64,000 bases of DNA from Rhizobium sp. 16-449-1b (GTDB lineage Bacteria > Pseudomonadota > Alphaproteobacteria > Rhizobiales > Rhizobiaceae): positions 124,001 through 188,000 of the forward strand of contig NZ_JAGHMH010000014.1 in assembly GCF_017741935.1 (NCBI RefSeq), read 5' to 3'. Below, one piece after another: positions 50,596 to 60,732 of this stretch (position 1 is the first letter of the stretch; each line of letters starts with the position of its first letter). The position numbers were made by a program, and so were the translations under genes. The notes under the pieces are model-generated. The model worked only from the letters and a program-made list of their open reading frames with translations, was not told where the DNA came from and made no database searches.

Positions 50596-51843
50596 TCACC
50601 CCCGCGTCACATGCTCCGGCGCATCCAGCGTATCGATCTTCCGCAACTGCGGAAACCCGCTAGCCCACAACGCCGCCACAACCAGCGTCCCGATCCCGCC
50701 GATGACAACCGCCGGCACAGCGCCAAACACCGAGGCCATCGTCCCCGCACGAAACTCGCCGAGCTCGTTCGACGCCCCGACAAACACCATGTTGACTGCG
50801 TTGACGCGGCCGCGCAGTTGGTCGGGCGTCCAGAGCGCGATCAGGCTTTCGCGGACATAGACCGACACCATGTCGGCAGCGCCCATCAGCGCCAGCGCCG
50901 CGATCGACAGTTCGACATTCTTGGATAGCCCAAAGACGATCGTGCCCAGCCCGAACAGCGCCACGCCGACGAACATGTAGACCCCGGCGCGATGTTTCAG
51001 CGGATAGGTCGCAAGCAGCACCGCCATGACGATCGCGCCGACGCCGGGCGCCGAGCGCAGCAGGCCGAGACCCCAGGGGCCGAGCGTCAGGATATCGCGC
51101 GCAAAGATCGGCATCAGCGCCGTGGCACCGCCGAGCAGCACCGCGAAGAGATCGAGCGAGATCGCGCCCAGCACCACCTTTTCGGTGCGGATGAACTTGA
51201 AGCCGCCGAGGATCATGTCCCAGCTCTTCGCCTCGCCCGTGGTCTTCTGCGCCGGCTTCGGGATCAGGAAGAGCAGCCCCGCCCCGAGGCCAGCGAACAC
51301 CACGGCCACCGTATAGGCCGTATGCGCATTGATGCCGTAGAGCAGGCCGCCGATGACGGGGCCGGTGATCGCGGCGAGCTGCCAGGAGGACGAGTTCCAG
51401 GCGATCGCGTTCGAGAGATCGTCGGCCGGCACCAGATTGGGCGCCAGCGACTGCACCGCCGGCGACATGAAGGCGCGCTCGATGCCGAAGACCAAAAGCA
51501 CCGCGAAAACAGGGATGGGCGAGAAGGTGCCCGTCATGGTCATGCCAAGCAGCGTCAGCGTGCAAAGGGCAGCCACCAGCGAGCACAGCGAGGCGATGGC
51601 GCGCCTGTTATAGCGGTCGGCGACCGAGCCGGTGACGAGGATGAGCAGCAGCGAAGGGAGGAATTGCACCAGCCCGATCAGGCCGAGATAGATGGCGCTG
51701 CCCGTCTGGTCGTACATCTGCCACCCAACCGCGACGCTGACGATCTGCTGCGAAAACGACAAGAGAAAGCGCGCGAAGAAGAAGCGGGTGTAGGAGGAGT
51801 GCCGGAAGGCCGCGAAGCGGTCGCCGTGAGCCGAGATGGACAT
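50596..51843 (-). CDS. MFS transporter (EntS/DHA3-like)
   Basis: The protein has 415 residues and about twelve hydrophobic helices. GSVADRYNRRAIASLC is the conserved loop 2-3 MFS motif. The SFSQQIVSVAVGWQMYDQTGSAIYLGLIGL region and GRVNAVNMVFVGASNELGEFRAG fit the DHA3/EntS-like exporters (quoted in parts). The substrate is unknown. ATG 51843 (MSISAHGD) has GGAAAG eight bases upstream; the longer frame overlaps the yggT promoter region. It is divergent from yggT. Confidence 0.88.
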   Translation of the reverse strand: MSISAHGDRFAAFRHSSYTRFFFARFLLSFSQQIVSVAVGWQMYDQTGSAIYLGLIGLVQFLPSLLLILVTGSVADRYNRRAIASLCSLVAALCTLTLLGMTMTGTFSPIPVFAVLLVFGIERAFMSPAVQSLAPNLVPADDLSNAIAWNSSSWQLAAITGPVIGGLLYGINAHTAYTVAVVFAGLGAGLLFLIPKPAQKTTGEAKSWDMILGGFKFIRTEKVVLGAISLDLFAVLLGGATALMPIFARDILTLGPWGLGLLRSAPGVGAIVMAVLLATYPLKHRAGVYMFVGVALFGLGTIVFGLSKNVELSIAALALMGAADMVSVYVRESLIALWTPDQLRGRVNAVNMVFVGASNELGEFRAGTMASVFGAVPAVVIGGIGTLVVAALWASGFPQLRKIDTLDAPEHVTRG

Positions 51844-51981
51844 GATGTCTTTCCAACAAACGGACGAAATATCGTTCCCCGACGCGCCCGTTAAACATGA
51901 ATTGCCGCAGCATTGCACACGGCTCTTGCCGGTTTAGTCGCCAATGTCTACATGTCTGTCAACAACGAACTGGAGATTGCG

Positions 51982-52275
51982 ATGCTTGCGCTTTTTCAAA
52001 CCATTGATTTGGCTTTGAATCTTTACACCTGGATCTTGATCGCCAGCGCCATTTTCTCCTGGCTCTACGCGTTCAACGTGATCAACTCCAGCAATCAGTT
52101 CGTCAATTCGGTCGGCATGTTCCTCTACAATGTCACCGAACCGGTCCTGCGCCCGATCCGTCGCGTGCTGCCGAACCTCGGCGGCATCGACATCTCGCCG
52201 ATCATCCTGCTCCTCATCATCTTCTTCATCCGCTCGTTCATGTGGAACACCATCGTGCCGATGGTGTTGCGATAA
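51982..52275 (+). CDS. YggT family membrane protein
   Basis: The protein has 97 residues from ATG 51982, with GGAG seven bases upstream. Two helices are visible: [21 protein letters not shown] and [17 protein letters not shown]. The loop [22 protein letters not shown] is the YggT signature. The family is linked to osmotic adaptation and division septum assembly. Its end overlaps the DUF167 gene by 34 bp in another frame. Confidence 0.93.
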   Translation: MLALFQTIDLALNLYTWILIASAIFSWLYAFNVINSSNQFVNSVGMFLYNVTEPVLRPIRRVLPNLGGIDISPIILLLIIFFIRSFMWNTIVPMVLR

Positions 52276-52583
52276 GGCCCTGGCAGGCCTTTGACGATCA
52301 TCTCGTCCTCGCCGTGAGGCTGACGCCGAATGGCGGGCGGGATCAGATCGATGGTATTGAGCTGGATGCCGACGGCAAGGCCTATCTGAAGGCCCGCGTC
52401 TCGGTCGTTCCGGAGAAGGGCAAGGCCAACAAGGCGCTGATCGCGCTTGTGGCGAAGCAGCTCGGTCTCGCGAAGTCCTCGGTGAACCTTGTCTCCGGCG
52501 AAACGTCGCGTAAAAAAATCCTCCGGATCGATGCCGAGCCGGAGGATATCATCAAAAAGCTGGAAGCTTTACTCGGCCTGTAA
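52242..52583 (+). CDS. DUF167 family protein (YggU-like)
   Basis: The protein has 113 residues when started at GTG 52242. [20 protein letters not shown] and [25 protein letters not shown] with [14 protein letters not shown] are the DUF167 motifs. Function is unknown. The conserved part begins near RPWQAFDDH. The exact start is uncertain because no standard start lies near it. yggT-DUF167 adjacency is common across bacteria. The stop abuts that of the convergent ppa. Confidence 0.9.
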   Translation: MEHHRADGVAIRPWQAFDDHLVLAVRLTPNGGRDQIDGIELDADGKAYLKARVSVVPEKGKANKALIALVAKQLGLAKSSVNLVSGETSRKKILRIDAEPEDIIKKLEALLGL

Positions 52584-53120
52584 TCAGGCCTTTTCCTTCT
52601 TGGCGCGTTCGATCGCCTCAAGGATCAGCTGGCCGGCTTCCTTGGCGTCGCCCCAGCCGTAGATCTTCACCCATTTGCCGGGTTCCAGATCCTTGTAGTG
52701 CTCGAAGAAATGCTCGATCTGCTTGAGCGTGATCTCGGGCATATCCGTGTAGTCCTTGACCTTGTCGTAGCGCATGGTCAGCTTCGGCGACGGAACGGCG
52801 ATGATCTTCTCGTCCTTGCCGGAATTGTCTTCCATCTTCAGAACGCCGATCGGGCGTACGTTGATGACGCAGCCTGGAACCAGCGGGCGGGTGCTGGCGA
52901 TCAGGACGTCGATCGGGTCGCCGTCTTCCGACAGCGTGTGCGGTACGAAGCCGTAGTTACCCGGGTAGGTCATCGGCGTGTAGAGGAAACGGTCGACAAC
53001 CAGCGTACCGGCGTCCTTGTCCATCTCGTACTTGATCGGGTGGCCACCGACGGGAACTTCAACGATGACGTTGACGTCCTCAGGTGGGTTCTTGCCAATG
53101 GCAATGGCGTCGATGCGCAT
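52584..53120 (-). CDS. ppa: Inorganic pyrophosphatase (family I)
   Basis: The 178-residue enzyme hydrolyses pyrophosphate and drives biosynthetic reactions. [17 protein letters not shown] and [13 protein letters not shown] (family signature with three Asp metal ligands) are present, as is KDEKIIAVP and the C-terminal [16 protein letters not shown] 53120 ([12 protein letters not shown]) has GGGAG seven bases upstream, so the longer frame is not used. The length is normal for the hexameric bacterial type. Confidence 0.96.
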   Translation of the reverse strand: MRIDAIAIGKNPPEDVNVIVEVPVGGHPIKYEMDKDAGTLVVDRFLYTPMTYPGNYGFVPHTLSEDGDPIDVLIASTRPLVPGCVINVRPIGVLKMEDNSGKDEKIIAVPSPKLTMRYDKVKDYTDMPEITLKQIEHFFEHYKDLEPGKWVKIYGWGDAKEAGQLILEAIERAKKEKA

Positions 53121-53296
53121 GCGATTACTCCCGCGACGTGAAATCTTCGCAGCCAGATAATCGGATTCATGCCGCGAAGCAACATGGCACGACCGCGCAG
53201 GCACATGATTGTTTTATGATCTGGCCTTCAAAATGCCGGAAAACTGGGCAGAGGCCAAAACTTGGCTCCCCCGCACCTTGTCGTTGAGCAGATCGC

Positions 53297-53803
53297 TCAG
53301 TTCCAGATGAAGCCGATCTTCTTTAAGGGCTTCTCGTCGAAGGTTTCGGTACCCTCGCAATAATCGATGCCGCCATGGCCGCGATAGAAGTCCGCGCCGC
53401 CCTCGTTCTCTTCCAGGCACCAGACCACCATGCCCTTGCAGCCAAGCGACTTCAACAGCCGCCGCGCTTCGGAAAACAGCATGTGGCCGAGGCCGATGCC
53501 CTGATATTCGGGGCGGAGATAAAGCTCGTAGATCTCGCCTTCCTGCGGCAGCGCGCGGGCGCGGTTGAGACCGAGCGTTGCATAGCCGGCAACCGTTCCG
53601 GCGACGTCGAGCACGAGCAGCGTCGCCGGGCCGCGTGTCGCCTTGCGCCACCAGCTCTCGCCGCGGCGTTCGACCATCTGCGTCAGCGCCTTGTGCGGAA
53701 TGATGCCGGCATAGGTATGTTTCCACGCAAGCCGGTGCACCTCCGAGATAGCTCGGGAATCATGCGGCTCGGCCCGCCGAACATCGATCGACAACGTCTT
53801 CAT
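53297..53803 (-). CDS. GNAT family N-acetyltransferase
   Basis: The protein has 168 residues. The N-terminal VRRAEPHDSRAISEVHRLAWKHTYAGII and the acetyl-CoA pyrophosphate-binding motif EYQGIGLGHMLF are clear, followed by KGMVVWCLEENEGGADFYRGHG, a typical beta5-alpha4 region. The acceptor is unknown. It lies alone between ppa (same strand, 176-bp gap) and the typA terminator. Confidence 0.9.
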   Translation of the reverse strand: MKTLSIDVRRAEPHDSRAISEVHRLAWKHTYAGIIPHKALTQMVERRGESWWRKATRGPATLLVLDVAGTVAGYATLGLNRARALPQEGEIYELYLRPEYQGIGLGHMLFSEARRLLKSLGCKGMVVWCLEENEGGADFYRGHGGIDYCEGTETFDEKPLKKIGFIWN

Positions 53804-53950
53804 AACGCTTACTCTGGCCCGGTCGCGGACAATTAACCATATGCGCTAACGCATTCAGCCGGATTGCCCACAGGGTTAACATGTGGACGACGGCTGAAAT
53901 TTAACGCTTTTTTAACTATTGCGACAAGAAGGATTCGGCGAACCGCACAA

Positions 53951-53981
53951 AATAAAAACCCCGGCGCGATGGCCGGGGTTT
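53951..53981 (-). terminator. Rho-independent terminator of typA
   Basis: On the minus strand AAACCCCGGC (53972-53981) pairs with GCCGGGGTTT (53956-53965), followed by TTATTTT. It lies 27 bp after the typA stop. Confidence 0.9.
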
Positions 53982-54007
53982 CGAAGTCTCTTGTGAGCCT
54001 GTTCGAC

Positions 54008-55825
54008 TTAGGCGGTCTTCGCCTTGGCGAAGCGCTTGCGGTCGTTGGCGTCGAGATACATCTTGCGCAGACGGATCGACTTCGGCGTCACTTCCATCAG
54101 CTCGTCGTCCTGGATCCAGGAGAGAGCGCGGTCGAGCGTCATGCGGATCGGAGGCGTCAGCTTGACGGCTTCGTCCTTGCCGGCGGCGCGGATGTTGGTC
54201 AGCTGCTTGCCCTTGAGGACGTTGACCTCGAGGTCGTTGTCGCGGCTGTGGATGCCGATGATCATGCCCATGTAGACCTTTTCGCCGGGCTCGATCATCA
54301 TCGGGCCGCGATCTTCGAGGTTGAACATGGCGTAGGCGACGGCTTCGCCGGCAGCGTTCGCGAGCAGAACGCCGTTCGTGCGGCCACCGATTTCACCCTT
54401 GTAGGGCTGGTAGTCCTTGAACAGGCGGTTCATCACGGCGGTGCCGCGCGTGTCGGTCAAGAGTTCCGACTGGTAGCCGATCAGGCCGCGGGTCGGAGCG
54501 TGGAATACCAGGCGAACGCGGTTGCCGCCCGAAGGACGCAGCTCGGTCATTTCAGCCTTGCGCTCGGACATCTTCTGAACGACGACGCCGGAGTGCTCTT
54601 CATCGACGTCGATGACGACTTCTTCGATCGGCTCCATGGTCTGGCCGCTCTCGTCCTTGTGCATGACGACGCGCGGACGCGACACGGCAAGCTCGAAGCC
54701 TTCGCGGCGCATGGTTTCGATCAGAACGGCGAGCTGCAATTCGCCGCGGCCGGACACGTAGAACGAATCCTTGCCTTCGGCTTCTTCGATCTTCAGCGCG
54801 ACGTTGCCTTCGGCTTCCTTGAACAGGCGGTCACGGATGACGCGCGAGGTAACCTTGTCGCCTTCGGTGCCGGCGAGCGGGCTGTCGTTGACGATGAAGG
54901 ACATGGTAACGGTCGGCGGGTCGATCGGCTGCGCGGTCAGCGCTTCGTTGACGGCCGGATCGCAGAAGGTGTCGGCAACCGTGCCCTTTGAGAGGCCGGC
55001 GATGGCGACGATGTCGCCTGCGTGCGCTTCTTCGATCGAGGTGCGCTCGATGCCGCGGAATGCGAGGATCTTGGAAATACGACCGGTTTCGATCGTCTTG
55101 CCGTCCTGGCTGAGAACCTTGACGGCCTGGTTCGGCTTGATCGAACCGGAATTGATACGGCCGGTGATGATGCGGCCGAGGAAGTTGTTGGCTTCCAGGA
55201 TGGTGCCGATCATCGTGAACGGGCCTTCGGCAACCTTCGGCTCCGGAACGTGCTTGAGCACGAGGTCGAGCAGCGGCGCCAGGCCTTCATCCTTCGGACC
55301 TTCAGGATTGAAGTTCATCCAGCCATCACGACCGGAACCGTAGAGGATCGGGAAGTCGAGCTGTTCGTCGGTGGCGTCGAGGCTGGCGAAGAGGTCGAAC
55401 ACTTCGTTGATGACTTCCTCGTGGCGGCCATCGGGACGGTCGATCTTGTTGATCGCGACGATCGGACGGAGGCCGACCTTCAGCGCCTTGGAGACGACGA
55501 ACTTCGTCTGCGGCATCGGGCCTTCAGACGAGTCGACCAGAACGATCGCGCCATCCACCATCGACAGGATACGCTCGACTTCACCGCCGAAGTCGGCGTG
55601 GCCGGGGGTGTCGACGATGTTGATGCGAACACCCTTCCACTCGACCGAGGTCGCCTTGGCAAGGATCGTGATACCGCGTTCCTTTTCCAGGTCGTTCGAG
55701 TCCATCACGCGTTCCGCAACGCGCTGGTTTTCGCGGAACGAACCGGACTGTTTCAGGAGCTCGTCGACCAGTGTCGTCTTGCCATGGTCAACGTGCGCGA
55801 TAATCGCGATGTTGCGAAGTGCCAT
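54008..55825 (-). CDS. typA: Translational GTPase TypA/BipA
   Basis: The 605-residue protein is a ribosome-associated GTPase involved in stress and late large-subunit assembly. GTP motifs: [26 protein letters not shown] and [12 protein letters not shown]-like domains follow, and the C-terminal domain of TypA ([27 protein letters not shown]) is present. ATG 55825 (MALRNIAII) is chosen; AGAG precedes it. The 5' leader contains GGCGCC inverted repeats (about 55838-55870) that could form a small hairpin. Confidence 0.96.
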   Translation of the reverse strand: MALRNIAIIAHVDHGKTTLVDELLKQSGSFRENQRVAERVMDSNDLEKERGITILAKATSVEWKGVRINIVDTPGHADFGGEVERILSMVDGAIVLVDSSEGPMPQTKFVVSKALKVGLRPIVAINKIDRPDGRHEEVINEVFDLFASLDATDEQLDFPILYGSGRDGWMNFNPEGPKDEGLAPLLDLVLKHVPEPKVAEGPFTMIGTILEANNFLGRIITGRINSGSIKPNQAVKVLSQDGKTIETGRISKILAFRGIERTSIEEAHAGDIVAIAGLSKGTVADTFCDPAVNEALTAQPIDPPTVTMSFIVNDSPLAGTEGDKVTSRVIRDRLFKEAEGNVALKIEEAEGKDSFYVSGRGELQLAVLIETMRREGFELAVSRPRVVMHKDESGQTMEPIEEVVIDVDEEHSGVVVQKMSERKAEMTELRPSGGNRVRLVFHAPTRGLIGYQSELLTDTRGTAVMNRLFKDYQPYKGEIGGRTNGVLLANAAGEAVAYAMFNLEDRGPMMIEPGEKVYMGMIIGIHSRDNDLEVNVLKGKQLTNIRAAGKDEAVKLTPPIRMTLDRALSWIQDDELMEVTPKSIRLRKMYLDANDRKRFAKAKTA

Positions 55826-55960
55826 ATGTCTATATCTCTGAGGCTGGGGCGCCACGCTGGGAGGGCGCCAATTGCATTGGGGCGGCTCTTACAGTGTTTT
55901 TCGCGAATGCGAAAGGGGGGAGCCTGGAATGAAAGGAATGCGTGCAGGACATGGATGGCA

Positions 55961-57538
55961 TCAGCTCGTCCTTTCGGGGTCGAGCACCACCCGCCAGAGC
56001 TCCTGGTCATTGCGATCCATCAGCCGCACCGTCAGCTGCTCGCTGGCGCCGTCGATATCGACGAGACCGAAGAATTGCATCCCCGCCGACGGTGGCAGGT
56101 TCTGCTCGGCGCCACCGGGTGCCGCCTTCATGAATTTGACTTCAGGCCCGAAGGTCATGTCGAGCTCCTGCGGCCCGTAGGTGCCCGAATGCAGCGGCCC
56201 GGCCACGAACTCCCAGAACGGCAGGAACTCACGGAACTTCGCCCGCTCCGGACTATAGTGATGCGCCGCCGCGTAATGCACGTCGGCCGTCAGCCAGATC
56301 ATGTTTGATATCCCGGCATCGCGGATGAAGCGCAGGAGGTCGGCGAATTCGAGCTCGCGACCGAGCGGCGCGCCATTGTCGCCATTGGAGATCGATTCCG
56401 ATCCGCGCCGATTGCCGTAATCGTCCCAGATGACGAGACCGATCGACAGGTCACAGGCGATCACCTTCCACGTCGCCGTCGAGCGCACCAATTCGCGCTT
56501 CAGCCACGCCACCTGCCGCTCGCCGAAGATCCGCGACTGCGGCGAAAGCTTTTCATCCAGCCCATGGCTGTTCGGCCCGCGATAGGAGCGCAGATCGACG
56601 AAGAACACGTCCAGCAGCGGCCCGTAGGAAACCTTGCGATAAACCCGCCCCGGCTCGGCCGCGACATGGCGCGTCGGCGTCATCTCGTGAAAGGCTTGTG
56701 CCGCCCGCGCCGAAAGCACCGCGACCGACTTCTCCTTGTAGCGATCGTCATGGCTGAGATCGGTCGACGGCGACCAGTTGTTCAGCACCTCGTGGTCGTC
56801 CCACTGGTAGAAGATGGGGCAGACGGCGTTGAGCGATTTCACGTGCTCGTCGAGCAGATTATAGGTCCACTGCCCGCGAAACTGGTCGAGCGTCTGGGCG
56901 ATCTCGCGCTTGGCTTCGGTGACGACGCGGTTCTTCCAGACCCCGCCGCCGCGCAACGAAATCTCGTCGGGAACCGGATTGTCGGCATAGATCGTGTCGC
57001 CGGAATGGATCATGAAATCCGGCCGGTGATAGGCGATCGTCGAATAGGTCCGCATCCCCTCCTCATCGATCCCCCACCCCTGCCCCACCGTATCGCCCGA
57101 CCAGACGAAGCGAATGTCGCGGCGGGCAACGGGCGCGGTGCGAAACTGCCCGAGGATCGGCTCCGACCGGCTGTTGATGTCCTGGAGATCGGCCGCGCGG
57201 AAGCGATAGAACACCTCCTGGTCGGCAGGCAGATCCTGGAGCAACAGCTTGGCGGTCAGATCGCTATCGGGCGTGACGTCGATCGGCGGCAGCCTGATGG
57301 CATTGGAGAATTTGTCTGATGTCGAATATTCGACGAAGAGCCGCGACGGCCGGTCCACCCGCGTCCAAATCACCCCCGAGGTCTGATCGACATCCCCGGA
57401 CTGCACGCCCGAGGTAAACACCGGCCGGCTGGACGAACCGCGCGCATAATAGGGCATCGCCAGCCCCGCCACGGCAAATCCGCCAACCGCTCCCATCGAG
57501 GATAAAAAACGGCGGCGGGTCGGTTCCGTCAATGTCAT
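55961..57538 (-). CDS. phoD: Alkaline phosphatase D family protein, Tat-exported
   Basis: The protein has 525 residues from ATG 57538. TRRRFLSSMGAVGGFAVAGLA is a twin-arginine signal with cleavage after about residue 32. FVWSGDTVGQGWGIDEEG and DFMIHSGDTIYAD bind metals, and YQWDDHEVLNNW and WLTADVHYAAAHHY are PhoD-type calcium/iron motifs. The enzyme hydrolyses phosphate mono- and diesters in the periplasm. TTG and ATG starts upstream (57562, 57550) lack good ribosome sites as well. A phosphate-regulated promoter is not obvious. Confidence 0.9.
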   Translation of the reverse strand: MTLTEPTRRRFLSSMGAVGGFAVAGLAMPYYARGSSSRPVFTSGVQSGDVDQTSGVIWTRVDRPSRLFVEYSTSDKFSNAIRLPPIDVTPDSDLTAKLLLQDLPADQEVFYRFRAADLQDINSRSEPILGQFRTAPVARRDIRFVWSGDTVGQGWGIDEEGMRTYSTIAYHRPDFMIHSGDTIYADNPVPDEISLRGGGVWKNRVVTEAKREIAQTLDQFRGQWTYNLLDEHVKSLNAVCPIFYQWDDHEVLNNWSPSTDLSHDDRYKEKSVAVLSARAAQAFHEMTPTRHVAAEPGRVYRKVSYGPLLDVFFVDLRSYRGPNSHGLDEKLSPQSRIFGERQVAWLKRELVRSTATWKVIACDLSIGLVIWDDYGNRRGSESISNGDNGAPLGRELEFADLLRFIRDAGISNMIWLTADVHYAAAHHYSPERAKFREFLPFWEFVAGPLHSGTYGPQELDMTFGPEVKFMKAAPGGAEQNLPPSAGMQFFGLVDIDGASEQLTVRLMDRNDQELWRVVLDPERTS

Positions 57539-57732
57539 CAGGTGGCGCATCCGGCTTGGCAATCGGGACGATCTCCCGCACCCCGCCTATGCCCACCCCA
57601 CATGTCACCCACTTGACGCCGCCATGACGGTTTTCCGAAGGTTTGGCGACAGTTTTGTGTTGGGATGGGTGGGGTTCGCGTCTCGCTTCGGTATTCCGAG
57701 GCGTTGGCTCTCGCTTACGCTGCGGCCAGCAT

Positions 57733-57884
57733 TACCCCCCTCTGTCCTGCCGGACATCTCCCCCACAAGGGGGGAGATTGGCTGGGAGCAACCGCTCGCT
57801 CCACTCTCACTATTTGGCTGGGAGCAAGCCACGGGTCGATCTCCCCCCTTGTGGGGGAGATGCCCGGCAGGGCAGAGGGGGGTA
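57733..57884. repeat. 152-bp palindromic element with 46-bp inverted ends
   Basis: The left arm (57733-57778) and the right arm (57839-57884) are inverted copies matching at 44 of 46 positions. Each arm has its own hairpin (CTCCCCC/GGGGGAG around ACAA). The central part has a 14-bp direct repeat, TTGGCTGGGAGCAA, at 57778-57791 and 57814-57827. The 421-bp gap between the phoD and M3-peptidase genes holds no gene that I believe. This is another repeat family, related in design to RIME but different in sequence. Confidence 0.8.
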
Positions 57885-57959
57885 TCCCACCCAAAAACGT
57901 CGAACGGGTATCAACTCAACCGCAAGAGCAGCTACCCCACACCAACATCAAACTAACCC

Positions 57960-60038
57960 CTAAGCATCACTCCCCGCCAATTCCTCGAACGTCGCCAGCC
58001 CACGCTTCACCAGCATCGCATCCGGGCTCGGCAGCTTGCCGCGGAATGCCCGGTAGGTATCCTCGGGATCGACCGACCCGCCCACCGAATAGACGTGATC
58101 GCGCAATTTCCGCGCAATCTCGCCATTGAACGCATCGCCCGTCTCCTCGAAGGCCGAAAACGCATCGGCGTCGAGCACTTCCGACCACATGTAGGAGTAA
58201 TACCCAGCCGAATAGCCACCGGCGAAAATATGCTGGAAGTGCGGCGAGGCATGGCGCATCACCATCGACTTCGGCATCCCGAGCTCTTTCAGCACCTCAC
58301 CCTGCACCGCCATCGGATCGGCGACCTCGTCCCGTGTATGGAACGCCATGTCGACCAGCGCGGACGAGGTGAATTCCACCGTGTTGAACCCGGCATTGAA
58401 GCTGCGCGCCGCCAGCACCTTGTCGAGCAGATCCTGCGGCATCGGCTTGCCGGTCTCGAAATGCACGGCGTACTGCTTCAGGATCTCAGGCACCGTCAGC
58501 CAGTGCTCGTAAAGCTGCGACGGCAGTTCGACGAAATCGCGCGACACGCCGGTGCCCGACACCGAGGGATAGGTCACGTTGGAGAGCATGCCGTGCAGCG
58601 CATGGCCGAACTCGTGGAACAGCGTGCGGGCGTCATCGAGCGACAACAGCGCCGGCTTGCCCTCGGCGGGCTTGGCGAAGTTGCAGACATTGTAGATGAT
58701 CGGCAGCTCGCCCTCGGCACCATTCTTCAGCGGCAGTTTGTGCTGCGACTGGAACGCGCTCATCCACGCACCCGAGCGCTTCGAGGAGCGGGCGAAATAA
58801 TCGCCGAGGAACATCGCCACCAGCTTCTCGTCGCGATCCCGGATCTCGAAGACGCGGACATCGGGATGATAGGCGGCAACGCCCTTCTTCTCCACCGCAT
58901 GAATATCAAACAGCCGCCCCGCCACGTCGAAGCAGGCGTCGATGATCTTTTCCAGCTGCAGATAAGGCTTCAGCTCCGCCTCGGAGAAATTGAATTTCTG
59001 CGCCCGGATCTTTTCGGCATAGAAACGCCAGTCCCAGGGCATGACCTCGTGGTTCTTGCCCTCGTCGGCGATCAGCCTGGCGATATCCGCCTCTTCCTCG
59101 CCGGCCCGCTTCACGGCCTTTACCCAGACCTTCTTCAGAAGATCGTTCACCGCGTCAGGCGTCTTCGCCATGGTGTTGTCGAGCTTCAGCTCGGCGAAAT
59201 TGCCGTAACCGAGCAGCTTGGCCACCTCGCCGCGGAGCTGAAGTGTGTGGCGGATGATGCCGCGATTGTCCGACGGACCGTCATTTTCGCCACGCGCCAC
59301 CCAGGCCTTGAACGCCTGTTCGCGCAGCTCACGGCGCTCGGAGAAGGTCAGGAACGGCTCGATGATCGAGCGCGACAGCGTCACCGCGAACTTGCCCTCT
59401 TCGCCGCGTTCGCGCGCCGCCGCCGCCATCGCATCCTTGAGAAATTCGGGAATACCTGCGAGGTCGTCGCCATCTGCAAGGATCAGCGCCCAGCCCTTCT
59501 CGTCGGCCAGCACGTTCTGGCCGAACTGCGTGCCGAGGCCCGCGAGCTTCTCGTTGATGCCGGCGAGCTTTTCCTGCTCCGCCTTTTCAAGCTTGGCGCC
59601 CGACTTGACGAAGCCCTTCCAGTGCCGCTCCAGCACCCGCGTCTGCTCCAGCGTCAGCCCGAGCGTTTCGCGCGCTTCCCACAGCGTGTCGATACGCGCA
59701 AAGAGCGCCGCATTCATGCCGATCTTCGAATAATGCCGCGACATCTTCGGCGAGATATCCCGCTCCAGCGCCTGGATCGTATCGTTGGTATGCGCGCCGG
59801 CGCGGTTCCAGAACAGAGCCGACACCCGCGAGAGATCGTCGCCCGCAAGCTCCAGCGCCACGATCGTATTGTCGAAGGTGGGCGATTCTGGATTGTCGGC
59901 GATCGCATCGATCTCCTCTTCGTGCCGGGCAAGGGCCGCATCGAAAGCCGGCGCGAAATCGCCGTCGTTCAGCGCCTCGAAGCGCGGCAGACCATTGAGG
60001 CCGTTCCAATCGGTGAGAGCGGGGTTGTTGGCGGGCAT
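57960..60038 (-). CDS. M3 family metallopeptidase (oligopeptidase A/Dcp-like)
   Basis: The protein has 692 residues from ATG 60038 (MPANNPALTDW), with AAGGATG before it. The zinc motif HEFGHALHG begins at residue 475 and the third ligand glutamate is expected about 25 residues on, in FVELPSQLYEHW. KSGAWMSAFQSQHK precedes it. Length and layout fit oligopeptidase A or dipeptidyl carboxypeptidase; no signal peptide is visible, so it is cytosolic. The frame remains open to 60128 but the extension lacks a ribosome site. Confidence 0.94.
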   Translation of the reverse strand: MPANNPALTDWNGLNGLPRFEALNDGDFAPAFDAALARHEEEIDAIADNPESPTFDNTIVALELAGDDLSRVSALFWNRAGAHTNDTIQALERDISPKMSRHYSKIGMNAALFARIDTLWEARETLGLTLEQTRVLERHWKGFVKSGAKLEKAEQEKLAGINEKLAGLGTQFGQNVLADEKGWALILADGDDLAGIPEFLKDAMAAAARERGEEGKFAVTLSRSIIEPFLTFSERRELREQAFKAWVARGENDGPSDNRGIIRHTLQLRGEVAKLLGYGNFAELKLDNTMAKTPDAVNDLLKKVWVKAVKRAGEEEADIARLIADEGKNHEVMPWDWRFYAEKIRAQKFNFSEAELKPYLQLEKIIDACFDVAGRLFDIHAVEKKGVAAYHPDVRVFEIRDRDEKLVAMFLGDYFARSSKRSGAWMSAFQSQHKLPLKNGAEGELPIIYNVCNFAKPAEGKPALLSLDDARTLFHEFGHALHGMLSNVTYPSVSGTGVSRDFVELPSQLYEHWLTVPEILKQYAVHFETGKPMPQDLLDKVLAARSFNAGFNTVEFTSSALVDMAFHTRDEVADPMAVQGEVLKELGMPKSMVMRHASPHFQHIFAGGYSAGYYSYMWSEVLDADAFSAFEETGDAFNGEIARKLRDHVYSVGGSVDPEDTYRAFRGKLPSPDAMLVKRGLATFEELAGSDA

Positions 60039-60189
60039 ACGGACATCCTTGTTTGGCGGGCTTGTTCGGCAGGGCTTGTTGTCTCGAAAACCAATATAGG
60101 AAGGCAGCACGGCGATTGGTATCGCCACCTTGGGCGAGCGGCCGCGCCACCTATACGAGAAGTTGATCCCTAAAAATGCTATATAAGAA

Positions 60190-60237
60190 TTAACTATTTG
60201 TTAACGATTGACGATTGTGCGGCGCACACGGTATTTT
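60190..60237 (+). promoter_or_regulatory. Promoter with palindromic spacer upstream of the 60261 gene
   Basis: TTGACG (60208-60213) and TATTTT (60232-60237) are spaced 18 bp. Within the spacer is a perfect inverted repeat, TGTGC-GGC-GCACA (60216-60228). Just upstream is TTAAC-TATTT-GTTAA (60190-60204). A regulator bound between -35 and -10 would block transcription, so this is a good operator candidate. Confidence 0.5.
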
Positions 60238-60260
60238 CGCTTAATCTTTTTTAATCATGG

Positions 60261-60701
60261 ATGCGGGCAATGGAAATCACATCACTGCGGTTTTCGCCGA
60301 ATTTATCGTTCCGGAAATATTCCGATAATTCGCAATTTAACAACAGCTTGACCGAAACCTTCAGCTCGGTTTCGAGCGCTTCATCGACCTTTAGGATCGA
60401 CGAAGCGACATCCGCGCAACCCGATTTCTCGGCCATTACCGCCGCCGATCTGCGCAACCACGCGCGCCAGAATTTCGACAACGGCACGCTCGACCAGGAC
60501 ACTTATGCGGCGATCTCCGAACCGCTGCCGATGCGCACCATCGACCCGTCAGGCAACATTCTCGATCTCTCCGACGTCACCGACGGCACCAGCTTCAACT
60601 TCAGGGACTATTACAAGGACCAGCTGCAGATCGCCATGTCGATCGGCGATCCGGAGACGGTGAAGACCCTGAAATCCGTCGTCAGCTTCCTCGACGTCTG
60701 A
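60261..60701 (+). CDS. Hypothetical protein, Ser/Asp-rich
   Basis: The protein has 146 residues; an ATG three codons downstream is also possible. The N-terminal 50 residues are rich in Ser, Thr and Asn and probably disordered. The rest (TAADLRNHARQNFDNGTLDQDTY, DYYKDQLQIAMSIGDPETV in parts) looks helical with no cysteines and no signal peptide. I recognise no family. It has its own promoter region with a palindrome and ends 32 bp from the convergent LysE gene, so it is a single-gene unit. Confidence 0.7.
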   Translation: MRAMEITSLRFSPNLSFRKYSDNSQFNNSLTETFSSVSSASSTFRIDEATSAQPDFSAITAADLRNHARQNFDNGTLDQDTYAAISEPLPMRTIDPSGNILDLSDVTDGTSFNFRDYYKDQLQIAMSIGDPETVKTLKSVVSFLDV

Positions 60702-60732
60702 CGCGGCAGCGATTGCGCCCAGCGCAGGCCGA

